6,454 nucleotides of DNA from Phytoactinopolyspora endophytica (GCF_004138495.1 NZ_ML142862.1:116311-122764); one strand, 5' to 3'. Counted from the first letter of the stretch, positions 1 through 4,839 are shown. Made by a program: numbers and translations. The notes: a model not told the origin generated them from the sequence alone.

Positions 1-140
1 TGACCGAAAGCATCCTGGCCGTCCTCAACGAGGTCAATGAGGCGATACACGACGCTTGCGACCAAGCCGACGACGCGGTCACACGCATCACCGCGGTGCG
101 CGACACGTTGAGGTGGCAGCAGGACCGTCACGCAGAGTGA
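1..140 (+). CDS. Small coiled-coil protein, start codon cut by window edge (hypothetical)
   Basis: An open frame runs from base 3 (ACC GAA AGC) to a TGA at 138-140 and gives 45 residues. The first two bases of the window are TG, so the start codon (ATG or GTG) may be cut after its first base, making a complete protein of about 46 aa; it could equally be the tail of a longer gene. The peptide is acidic to mixed and predicted helical. Counting from the first full codon, hydrophobic or alanine residues fall at I4, L8, V11, I15, A18, A22, A25, I29, V32 and L36. This is an unbroken 4-3 heptad pattern over nearly the whole length, as in a dimeric or trimeric coiled coil. I do not recognise a family. 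Codon use is GC-rich like the neighbours. It is the same strand as the GntR gene at 379, but a 238-bp gap with a hairpin separates them. Confidence 0.55.
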   Translation, partial: TESILAVLNEVNEAIHDACDQADDAVTRITAVRDTLRWQQDRHAE

Positions 141-224
141 CACTTCGTGACCGTTCTCGACCCGTTCAGGCCACTGACGTGCTGATGCGCGCTCGGTAGC
201 GTCACAGTCCACGGATGACACCTC

Positions 225-260
225 GGCCCCTGTCCGGTACGCCCCATCCGGGCAGGGGCC
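225..260. terminator. Strong 13-bp inverted repeat, possible terminator of the upstream small gene
   Basis: The arms 225-237 (ggcccctgtccgg) and 248-260 (ccgggcaggggcc) pair over 13 positions with one T/G mismatch, which is a G-U pair in RNA, around a 10-nt loop. There is no T-run on either side. A stable hairpin without a U-tract is common for actinomycete terminators, and it lies 85 bp after the stop at 140. It could instead be a regulatory stem in the leader of the GntR gene at 379. The rest of 141-378 shows no gene. The word tgacac recurs at 138-143, 216-221 and 322-327 with similar flanks (tgacacctcgg, tgacactccgg), a possible degenerate binding-site repeat. Confidence 0.4.
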
Positions 261-376
261 ACACCATGCCAGGCCCGCGCGCGACACCCGAGGCACGGGC
301 GTGCTCGACCCCTCGCATGGGTGACACTCCGGAATCTTCATGAACCCACCCCGACACGTATGAAGGACTGACGATC

Positions 377-450
377 ACATGCGCCTGGCCAACTTTCCAC
401 CGTTTGACCCTGAGCACCACTCGCCCGGCTACCTCTACATGCGCCTGGCC
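377..450 (+). repeat. 14-bp direct repeat at the 5' end of the GntR gene
   Basis: acatgcgcctggcc occurs at 377-390 and again at 437-450, exactly 60 bp apart. Because 60 is a multiple of three, both copies are in the same frame and each encodes MRLA: residues 1-4 of the GntR protein and residues 21-24 just before its winged helix. The second copy supplies an in-frame ATG at 439. No other similarity joins the two 60-bp units. Confidence 0.8.
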
Positions 451-678
451 GACTACCTCACCGAACGCATCGACACCGGAGACCTCCAACCAGAGGCACG
501 CCTGCCCAGCGAGTGGGCTATCGCCAGCGAGTTCCACGTGTCCGTGGGGACCGTCCGGCGCGCGAGCCGTGAGCTGTGCGAACGCGGTCTGTTGACACGA
601 TTGCCGGGCAGCGGAACCTACATCGCCTCCGCCGACGTTCTCGCGCAACGTCGACGATCCGAGCACGACGAGTCGTAA
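379..678 (+). CDS. Short GntR-family DNA-binding protein (winged helix only)
   Basis: A 99-aa protein made almost entirely of a GntR-type winged helix-turn-helix at about residues 18-82. The family pattern is clear: YMRLADYLTERIDTGDL is the first helix, the helix-turn-helix is around residues 45-68 with VSVGTVRRAS as recognition helix, and LLTRLPGSGTYI is the wing. There is no C-terminal ligand-binding (UTRA or FCD) domain, only a short charged tail, so it should bind DNA without a fused sensor. ATG 379 has an AAGGA at 363-367, 11 nt upstream. ATG 439 would remove residues before the first helix and is less likely. It stands alone, with structured non-coding DNA downstream. In elements like this, such proteins act as transcriptional repressors of transfer or maintenance genes, but its target is unknown; it may bind its own promoter region. 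Confidence 0.88.
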   Translation: MRLANFPPFDPEHHSPGYLYMRLADYLTERIDTGDLQPEARLPSEWAIASEFHVSVGTVRRASRELCERGLLTRLPGSGTYIASADVLAQRRRSEHDES

Positions 679-746
679 CACCCCAGCAGGCGGGGACCAC
701 TTCTGAGCCATTGCCCTCATAGCTGCCATCCGTAGGCCGAAACGAA

Positions 747-812
747 GCGGGTCAAGAGTCGGCGGAACGCCGATCACGCAGTGACGCGAGCATGCGAGCG
801 CTCTTGACCCGC
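747..812. repeat. Compound inverted repeat: 12-bp stem enclosing three small hairpins
   Basis: gcgggtcaagag (747-758) is perfectly complementary to ctcttgacccgc (801-812). The 42 bases between the arms fold in turn into tcggcg/cgccga (759-764/768-773, loop gaa), tcac/gtga (774-777/781-784, loop gca) and the weaker cgc/gcg (785-787/794-796). The first two start exactly where the previous stem ends, giving a multi-branched junction with almost no unpaired bases. The second is a GNA triloop closed by C-G, a form known to be unusually stable in single-stranded DNA. Such folds are seen in single-strand origins and other sites used as ssDNA. The function here is inferred only. Confidence 0.65.
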
Positions 813-882
813 GCAGCGCAGGCCGCAGAATGGCCGCGACGAGGGCAACGGCGCACCGCAACACGAGCTAGCCGACGCAACA

Positions 883-914
883 CGGGGGATGTGCCGCACG
901 CGGGGGATGTGCCG
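883..914. repeat. Two 14-bp direct repeats, 18-bp period
   Basis: cgggggatgtgccg occurs at 883-896 and 901-914, with 4 bases between the copies. The tandem spacing resembles short protein-binding repeats such as iterons or transfer-recognition repeats. With only two copies, a chance duplication cannot be excluded. Confidence 0.7.
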
Positions 915-946
915 AATGCTCCTCAGGCGGCTCGCTGCGGGGTCGA

Positions 947-1055
947 CGCGCCAGGACCGGAGGCGCGGGCGCCGCGCAGGGACCGGCCGCCAGGCCGCAC
1001 GCCCGGAGCAAGCCCGCGCAAGCGACGGGACAAGCGGCGAGCGCCAGCGAGGCGC
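947..1055. repeat. Series of three short GC-rich hairpins
   Basis: Three perfect stems follow each other: cgcgcc/ggcgcg (947-952/962-967, 9-nt loop), cggcc/ggccg (984-988/993-997, 4-nt loop) and gcgcc/ggcgc (1041-1045/1051-1055, 5-nt loop). Short GC palindromes arise easily in GC-rich DNA, so each alone means little. Their run next to the larger compound repeat is what makes the segment notable. Confidence 0.4.
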
Positions 1056-1135
1056 CCTTGATCCATAAGAGGTCAACTCGGCAACTGGACGCGGTGACGC
1101 TGAGTCGACGGAAGCCATACGGGAGGGAGGATCGG

Positions 1136-1141
1136 TAGACT
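1136..1141 (+). promoter_or_regulatory. -10 element of a probably leaderless vapBC promoter
   Basis: TAGACT matches the actinomycete TAnnnT -10 pattern and ends six bases before the ATG at 1148, which places the transcription start on or next to the A of that ATG. Leaderless transcripts of this layout are common in actinomycetes. No good -35 hexamer is visible 17-18 bp upstream. The purine run GGGAGGGAGG (1121-1130) looks like a ribosome binding site but is 17 nt from ATG 1148. It would fit the in-frame GTG at 1142 (11 nt) only if transcription began further upstream. Confidence 0.55.
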
Positions 1142-1147
1142 GTGGCT

Positions 1148-1309
1148 ATGACGGTACCTGCTTTCGGTGATCCCGCCATTGAAGTGGCGTCGCGTGCCAA
1201 GGCTGGGCGTGAACGCGCGGATTGGCGTACGTGGTGGTCGTCGCTGCCGGTCGTGGAGAGAGACCGCTCAGCGGCGGACGTGCTCGCTGAGATCCGCGAA
1301 GAAGAGTAG
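1148..1309 (+). CDS. VapB-like antitoxin, partner of the downstream PIN toxin
   Basis: This 53-aa reading frame starts at ATG 1148, with an in-frame GTG at 1142 as alternative. Its TAG stop (1307-1309) shares one base with the GTG start of the PIN-domain gene (TAGTG), so the two are translationally coupled. I assign it as antitoxin mainly from this position and size. The C-terminal half (RSAADVLAEIREEE, residues 40-53) is an acidic amphipathic helix, as expected for an antitoxin segment that wraps a VapC toxin. The N-terminal half, with its WRTWWSSLP stretch (26-34), shows no ribbon-helix-helix or AbrB fold I can recognise. Either DNA binding uses an unfamiliar fold, or it neutralises the toxin without being the operon repressor. 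Expected role: bind and block the VapC nuclease in the cytoplasm until degraded. Confidence 0.72.
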   Translation: MTVPAFGDPAIEVASRAKAGRERADWRTWWSSLPVVERDRSAADVLAEIREEE

Positions 1310-1710
1310 TGCCTGAGCGCTACGTTCTCGATGCTTCAGCCGGTGTCGAGATTCTGAACCGCACGCCCACCGGGTTCGCGTTGGCCAAGCGGACGTTCGA
1401 ACGTGGCGCGGAAGAGTGGACGGTGGAACACTTCCATCTCGAAGTTGCCAAGGTCATTCGTCGGGATGTGTTGCGCGGCCAAGTATCCGAGAAGCACGCG
1501 GATACCCTTATCGATGGCTTGGTCAGGTGGCCACTGAACACGGTTCGTGTCGCGCCGTTGCTGCCCGAGGCTTGGACGATGCGACACAACATCACCATCC
1601 ACGACGCGCTGTACGTGGCGCTCGCCCGGCATCTGAACGCCACACTGATCACGGGTGATAGGCGCCTGGCGAACGCGCCCGGATTGAATGTCGCCGTGAT
1701 CCAGGAGTAG
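1309..1710 (+). CDS. vapC: VapC-type PIN-domain ribonuclease toxin
   Basis: A 133-aa protein with a complete PIN domain over its whole length, the normal VapC size. The four acidic residues that hold the catalytic metal ion are visible: D8 in YVLDASA, E45 in FHLEVAKVI, D99 in HDALYVALAR and D117 in TGDRRLA. VapC toxins are Mg-dependent RNases that cut tRNA or rRNA and stop growth when the antitoxin is lost. The start is GTG 1309, which overlaps the antitoxin stop by one base; there is no separate ribosome binding site, so translation should depend on the antitoxin. In a mobile element the pair probably stabilises inheritance, though phage defence or a stress response is also possible. The gene converges on the flavoprotein gene with 9 bp between stops and no terminator. 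RNA target unknown. Confidence 0.92.
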   Translation: MPERYVLDASAGVEILNRTPTGFALAKRTFERGAEEWTVEHFHLEVAKVIRRDVLRGQVSEKHADTLIDGLVRWPLNTVRVAPLLPEAWTMRHNITIHDALYVALARHLNATLITGDRRLANAPGLNVAVIQE

Positions 1711-1719
1711 CCGTAGTCG

Positions 1720-2280
1720 TCAAGTCGGCATGTTCAAGTGGTCGAATACCCATGACCATTTGAAGGCGTCTGTGACGGACTCGCCCGTTCCGGAGGCGAG
1801 GGGTTCGTGAACGTTCAGTGCGCCGCCGCGGGGGTCGATGAGCGTCGCCCCGGCGTATCGAAGGACGGCGAGGGATGCCAGCCATGCCGGATGGCCAGCG
1901 AGTGAGGCGTTGACGAACGGGACGATGATCAGCGGCCGTTTCGCGCCGAGAGCTTCGCACAGGACCGTGAGCGGGTAGGTGTCGGCAGCCCCGGTGGCGA
2001 ACTTGTTGATCGTGTTGAAGGTCGCCGGGGCCAACACGACCGCTGTCGGACGTGGAAGACGTTTGGCGGTGTCGGGTTGCCGATGGTTGGTCAGCACAGG
2101 CACGTCTAAGGTACCGATCTGGTCGTGATCGAGCCAGGAAACAGCCGCCTCGGTAGCGATGACTGCGACTCGCCATCCCGCGTCGTCGGCCATGGGCACG
2201 GCTTCGTGAATGCGGCGCGTGAGAGGCGCGCCGGTCGCGACGATATAGAGCATCGGTCGTGTGTCGTCTTGCGCCATCAC
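1720..2280 (-). CDS. Flavoprotein of the HFCD family (CoaC/EpiD-like fold)
   Basis: A 186-aa protein that fits the FMN-binding homo-oligomeric Cys decarboxylase (HFCD) fold. Visible landmarks are an N-terminal strand and phosphate loop (LYIVATGAPLT, 11-21), ATEAAVSW (42-49), a candidate catalytic histidine at H66, the FMN/oligomer motif PATFNTINKFATGAADT (85-101), and P121-x-x-N124, which aligns with the PxMN substrate motif. Relatives decarboxylate phosphopantothenoylcysteine or C-terminal cysteines of peptides. This gene is not housekeeping CoaBC, because the CTP-dependent synthetase half is absent, so its substrate is unknown. Translation starts at GTG 2280 or ATG 2277; both overlap the TGA of the XRE gene (GTGATG), so the two genes are coupled. 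XRE regulator plus flavoprotein pairs recur in actinomycete genomes, which suggests one functional unit, perhaps redox or metabolite sensing (inference). Confidence 0.82.
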   Translation of the reverse strand: MMAQDDTRPMLYIVATGAPLTRRIHEAVPMADDAGWRVAVIATEAAVSWLDHDQIGTLDVPVLTNHRQPDTAKRLPRPTAVVLAPATFNTINKFATGAADTYPLTVLCEALGAKRPLIIVPFVNASLAGHPAWLASLAVLRYAGATLIDPRGGALNVHEPLASGTGESVTDAFKWSWVFDHLNMPT

Positions 2281-3473
2281 AGGACACCGGCTCTCGTAGC
2301 GACCTCGCGGAGCGCGGGCGTGCGGTTCTTTCGCTCGCGCTTGAGCATTTCCCGCATCATCTCCCGGCTGATGACGTGGAACCTCAGGAGTTCAGGAGCG
2401 ACCCGTTCGACTTCGAGCAGGTGAAGCGTCGCCTCCGGGTCGTTACGCCGTTGCACCTGCGCCCACGCGAGGTTGAGGTGCAGCATCGATCTCCGTCCGC
2501 GCATGCCTTCCGGTAGCGACTCAAGGTCGATCAGACTCGCGGTCTTCAGCACCGCGAATGGATCGCCCATCTCGGCGGCGGCTGAGGCGCGATGGATCGC
2601 GACGTTCGTTGGCCCGAAGGCCGACCACCCGTGGTTCCCGTCACGCCCAAGGCTTTCGGCCAGCGTCTCGGCTGTCGCTAGTCGTTCCTCCGTGGCGGTC
2701 CGGTCGACCCGGCGGGCGGCGATGACTCCGGAGATGAGCCACAGTGCCCCAGCTTGCGACACGACCTCCGGGTCCGCTGGGTCGATGTGCGGCATCAGAT
2801 GCTCGGCAGACCTGACCGCAATCGCCTCGGCCTCGTCGGTTCGTTCTGCCTGTAGCAGGGCACATACCACCTGGTACGCGGCCATGCCTTGGGTTGACAG
2901 TGATTCGGCACCGAGCGCTGCCGTGGCGGCGCGGTCGGCGCAGATCCATGCGAGATGCGCTTCTCCGACTTTGGTCAAGAGCTTGGCTGCGACGGTGTAC
3001 GCTGCGCAACGAATTGCCTGCACATCGGGCGATATCTCGTCGTAGGCATCAACTGCTGTGAGGATCGATGGCAGCATGCCCGCCGTCGATGCGTACTCGG
3101 CGGATTGGTACGCGCTGTGAGCCGCCGTGACGGCCGCGTTGAGCTGAGGGAGCGGCCACGCGATCGGCTGTTCGGCGAGCAAGTGTTGATATCCGGTTAA
3201 GGCCTGGCGTATGTCATCGAGACTGCTCAGATGAGTGCCACCGTTCGGTGCGTACCGCCACTGCCGCCCGCTGAGCGTTTCGACGTCGACCCCAAGAAGC
3301 TGAGCGATGTCCATCAACACCGAAAGCTTGTCGACGGAGCGAATCCCCCGTTCGACCTGGCCAAGCCACGACTCAGAACGACCCACCAAGCCCGCCAATT
3401 GGGCCTGGCTCATCCCCTTGCGTCGCCGGTAGATCGCGATCCGGTCTCCGATGGTCTCACTCATGGTGACCAT
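2277..3473 (-). CDS. XRE-family regulator with long TPR-like helical domain
   Basis: A 398-aa protein. Residues 8-67 form a Cro/C1-type helix-turn-helix: RIAIYRRRKGMSQAQLAGLVG, then recognition helix around SESWLGQVERG (33-43). From about residue 90 to 385 the chain is almost all helices rich in Ala, Leu and Glu, of the tetratricopeptide-like type that binds peptides or partner proteins (for example LTAVDAYDEISPDVQAIRCA and GAEYASTAG-like segments near 125-160). Size and layout match a large group of Streptomyces-type regulators. Two in-frame ATGs (3473 and 3464) are possible; the second gives the usual start MSETIGDRI. Neither has a clear ribosome binding site. It leads an operon with the overlapping flavoprotein gene. 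A regulator with this layout often controls its own promoter, and the repeats at 3471-3530 are candidate sites. Its ligand is unknown. Confidence 0.88.
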   Translation of the reverse strand: MVTMSETIGDRIAIYRRRKGMSQAQLAGLVGRSESWLGQVERGIRSVDKLSVLMDIAQLLGVDVETLSGRQWRYAPNGGTHLSSLDDIRQALTGYQHLLAEQPIAWPLPQLNAAVTAAHSAYQSAEYASTAGMLPSILTAVDAYDEISPDVQAIRCAAYTVAAKLLTKVGEAHLAWICADRAATAALGAESLSTQGMAAYQVVCALLQAERTDEAEAIAVRSAEHLMPHIDPADPEVVSQAGALWLISGVIAARRVDRTATEERLATAETLAESLGRDGNHGWSAFGPTNVAIHRASAAAEMGDPFAVLKTASLIDLESLPEGMRGRRSMLHLNLAWAQVQRRNDPEATLHLLEVERVAPELLRFHVISREMMREMLKRERKNRTPALREVATRAGVL

Positions 3474-3530
3474 TCTGAACCGAGCTGGGCAGACATACCC
3501 GCAAAAAAGTGCGGGTCATTCTGAGTGCGG
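3471..3530. promoter_or_regulatory. Candidate operator region upstream of the XRE gene
   Basis: Just upstream of the XRE start lies an inverted repeat acccgc/gcgggt (3497-3502/3511-3516) around an A-rich loop (aaaaaagt). Two pairs of direct repeats flank it: cattctga at 3471-3478 and 3517-3524, and agtgcgg at 3508-3514 and 3524-3530 (16 bp apart). The position fits autoregulation by the XRE protein. The stem could also act as a small terminator for transcripts coming from the GntR gene upstream: on the minus strand the loop is T-rich, but no T-run follows the stem. No convincing -10 for the XRE operon was found. Confidence 0.45.
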
Positions 3531-3561
3531 TTGATGCGCCTCCGCAGTGTCTAGCGTGCAC

Positions 3562-3616
3562 TTGACAGCGGTCCACAGCGGTACAGCGACCAACGGAGGA
3601 GGTGAGAACAGCCATG
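3562..3616 (+). promoter_or_regulatory. Orphan plus-strand promoter-like segment, ribosome binding site and ATG
   Basis: A perfect TTGACA hexamer (3562-3567) is followed by three copies of acagcg (3565-3570, 3575-3580, 3583-3588), then the very strong ribosome binding site ggaggaggtgag (3594-3605) and ATG at 3614-3616. No good -10 lies at normal spacing. The frame from this ATG runs antisense through the whole GntR gene (stop at 4061-4063) as a Ser/Arg/Pro-rich translation with no family resemblance. Either this is the 5' end of a lost gene, cut where the GntR module was joined, or the antisense frame is translated as a short-lived product. Confidence 0.45.
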
Positions 3617-3618
3617 GC

Positions 3619-3960
3619 TCATCGAGACTTCCGACCTTCGAGCGCATCGACTCGCCGCCCAAGCTCTTGCACGGCCTCGGTCAGCCCATCAAGTCTGCGC
3701 ACGATCTCGTCTTGCTCACCGCCGTTCGCGGACCCTTCGGCGGGGCGGCGTTCCACGAACACTCCCTTGCCTTGCTTCCCCATGATCAGGCCCTCACGTC
3801 GTAACTCGTTGAGGGCGTCGCGGACCACTGTGCTTGAGACCTCGTACCGCGCGCGTAGTTGCGACATGGATGGCAGCTGGCTACCCACAGGCATATCGCC
3901 AGAGACGATCTCGTCGCGCAGCTCAGCCGCTATCTGCCGGAATGCAGGTACACCCGTCAT
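3619..3960 (-). CDS. GntR-family repressor with C-terminal coiled coil (KorSA-like position)
   Basis: A 113-aa protein. The GntR winged helix covers residues 5-70: PAFRQIAAELRDEIVSGDM, then LPSMSQLRARYEVSSTVVRDAL with recognition helix at 42-53, and the wing GKQGKGVFVE (61-70). After a flexible Gly/Ser/Glu linker (72-82), residues 83-109 (DEIVRRLDGLTEAVQELGRR) form a leucine-zipper-like coiled coil for dimerisation. It lacks the UTRA ligand domain of full-length GntR/HutC proteins. ATG 3960 has GGAGG five to six bases upstream on the minus strand (3970-3965 region). It is divergent from the Pra-like gene. In pSAM2 the GntR protein KorSA represses pra, so by position this is the likely repressor of the replication and transfer switch, acting on the small palindromes in the shared promoter region (inference). 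A minus-strand TATGCT at 4017-4012 is a candidate -10. Confidence 0.88.
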   Translation of the reverse strand: MTGVPAFRQIAAELRDEIVSGDMPVGSQLPSMSQLRARYEVSSTVVRDALNELRREGLIMGKQGKGVFVERRPAEGSANGGEQDEIVRRLDGLTEAVQELGRRVDALEGRKSR

Positions 3961-3988
3961 GACGCCCTCCAGGTCTCCCCCCGTGATC

Positions 3989-4061
3989 GCACTTCATGCC
4001 GCACTAAGTACAGCATATTCGCCCCAGACACTTGACGTACTATGTCGACTAAGTGCACTAT
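3989..4061. promoter_or_regulatory. Divergent promoter and operator region between gntR and the pra-like gene
   Basis: Plus-strand promoter candidate: TTGACG (4032-4037), 18-bp spacer, CACTAT (4056-4061), with the pra-like start at 4094. The -35 is overlapped by the near-perfect palindrome gacgtactatgtc (4034-4046, one mismatched pair) and the -10 by the perfect palindrome agtgcact (4052-4059). Related words recur: actaagt at 4003-4009 and 4048-4054, and gcact(a/t) at 3990, 4001 and 4055. Symmetric sites of this size overlapping a promoter are what a dimeric GntR repressor would use. Minus-strand TATGCT (4017-4012) is a -10 candidate for gntR, so one bound region could control both genes. Confidence 0.6.
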
Positions 4062-4093
4062 GAAGCCAAGTAGCTCGCGAAGGGAGATCAACA

Positions 4094-4510
4094 ATGGCAC
4101 TGCAAGGTCAGATCCCGGTGAGGTTCGAGGATGTGTTCCCGCACGGGGCGTACGTGATCAACGAGGTCGCGCCGGAGTACGACTTCGACGCGTCGACGAA
4201 GGACAACCGAGTCCAGAAGCGGGACAAGACCTCGGGCCTGCCGGTGTGGCAGGTACCGGTGATGGATGCCGACCCGGAGGCGCGCAAGGGTCAGCGTGAG
4301 GTCACGGTGAAGATCGCGGCTGAGGTTCAGCCGGTCCCGCCGGATGCTGTGGCGGGGTATCCGTTTAGGCCCGTGGAGTTCACCGACATGACGGTGACGC
4401 CGTACGTCGATTCCAACGGTCCGCGTGCCCGGCTGGCGTACTCGCTGCGGGCGTCCGGGATGCGCAAGCCCGGCGGCAAGCCTGCCCCGGCCGCGAAGGA
4501 CGCGGCCTGA
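4094..4510 (+). CDS. pra: Pra-like activator of replication, integration and excision
   Basis: A 138-aa protein that I recognise as the family annotated as plasmid replication, integration and excision activator in AICEs, named after Pra of pSAM2. Family-like segments are FPHGAYVINEV (15-25), the SGLPVWQVPVMDADPEAR stretch (47-64), VTVKIAAEVQPVPP (70-83), PFRPVEF (90-96) and RARLAYSLRASGMR (111-124), then a loose Pro/Lys/Ala tail. It has no obvious helix-turn-helix and looks beta-rich, so how it activates transcription is not clear from sequence. In pSAM2, Pra switches on the repSA-xis-int operon and is itself repressed by a GntR protein. ATG 4094 has the ribosome binding site agggag (4081-4086) seven bases upstream. 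The TGA stop overlaps the next gene's ATG (TGATG, 4508-4512), so it heads a coupled operon leading to the translocase. Confidence 0.85.
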   Translation: MALQGQIPVRFEDVFPHGAYVINEVAPEYDFDASTKDNRVQKRDKTSGLPVWQVPVMDADPEARKGQREVTVKIAAEVQPVPPDAVAGYPFRPVEFTDMTVTPYVDSNGPRARLAYSLRASGMRKPGGKPAPAAKDAA

Positions 4511-4839
4511 TGACAACCAATCAAGTCCGTGAGGTTCCGCGTCCTGATGTAGTGACGGCGGCTTGGGACGTGCTCACCGCGCATGACGAGATACGCCGTA
4601 CCGGGACGGAGTTCGACGCCCTCACCCGTGACCGTCGTGGCCGTCCGATCGACTGGGACGCGTTCTGTCGGTGGCGTGACGTCGACTATGTGCCCGCGCA
4701 TGCCCTGCTCGCATCGGCGCTCGCCACGCTTACCGCGCTGGTGGGCTCGTGGTCCGGTGACGCCATCGGGTTCTGCGAACGCCTCGTCGCTGCCGACGTG
4801 GACGCGAGCCTGACCGATGCAGCCCGCGCGGCGGCCTAG
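4510..4839 (+). CDS. Hypothetical helical protein in the pra-transfer operon
   Basis: A 109-aa protein that starts at ATG 4510, sharing one base with the stop of the pra-like gene, so it is almost certainly co-translated with it. I do not recognise the family. It is predicted mainly helical: an N-terminal helix (VVTAAWDVLTAHDEIRRTG, 14-32), a charged middle with DRRGRPIDWDAFCRWRDVDY (41-60) and an alanine-rich C-terminal helical part (63-109, e.g. HALLASALATLTALVG). No signal peptide is visible, and the 63-79 segment is too short and interrupted for a confident membrane span. Similar small unknown proteins commonly sit between pra and the FtsK-like gene in these elements. A role next to replication control or transfer is inferred from position only. 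It is followed by a strong hairpin pair. Confidence 0.8.
   Translation: MTTNQVREVPRPDVVTAAWDVLTAHDEIRRTGTEFDALTRDRRGRPIDWDAFCRWRDVDYVPAHALLASALATLTALVGSWSGDAIGFCERLVAADVDASLTDAARAAA

Larger units (their letters stand above)
679..1141. other. 463-bp stretch without a gene, rich in inverted repeats
   Basis: Open frames here on both strands give Arg/Pro/Ala-rich low-complexity translations with no recognisable domain, so I call no gene. After the GntR stop there is a weak cccc/gggg stem at about 682-697. Then come a compound inverted repeat (747-812), two 14-bp direct repeats (883-914), and at least three short GC stems (947-967, 984-997, 1041-1055). The 3' edge carries GGGAGGGAGG (1121-1130) and the vapB promoter. 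I see no tRNA fragment. The density of structure suggests a cis-acting site (single-strand origin, transfer locus or operator cluster), but the sequence alone does not prove this. Confidence 0.6.

Noticed and set aside
202..864. Long minus-strand frame (220 codons) covering the first GntR gene
   Set aside because: It runs antisense to a clear GntR protein, has no recognisable domain and reads through the hairpin-rich spacers; long chance frames are normal in GC-rich DNA.
883..914. CRISPR-like array
   Set aside because: Only two 14-bp copies with a 4-base gap; there are no spacers of proper length and no cas genes.
679..1141. Possible tRNA or attachment site for the element
   Set aside because: No T-loop-like GGTTCGA sequence, no acceptor-stem fit and no long direct repeat elsewhere in the window; the 747-812 fold has a 12-bp outer stem and does not match a tRNA.
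774..1200. Several overlapping frames on both strands of about 90-115 codons
   Set aside because: Translations are Arg/Pro/Ala-rich and low in complexity, without ribosome binding sites or family resemblance; the segment is better explained as structured non-coding DNA.
1649..2287. Minus-strand frame of 212 codons alongside the flavoprotein
   Set aside because: It is an alternate frame of the flavoprotein gene, Arg/Ser/His-rich and without domain signal.
4094..4510. Reading the Pra-like protein as a phage or single-strand-binding protein
   Set aside because: The beta-rich look is vague, while the FPHGAY, LPVW and PFRPVEF segments and the gntR-divergent, translocase-upstream position fit the AICE activator family.
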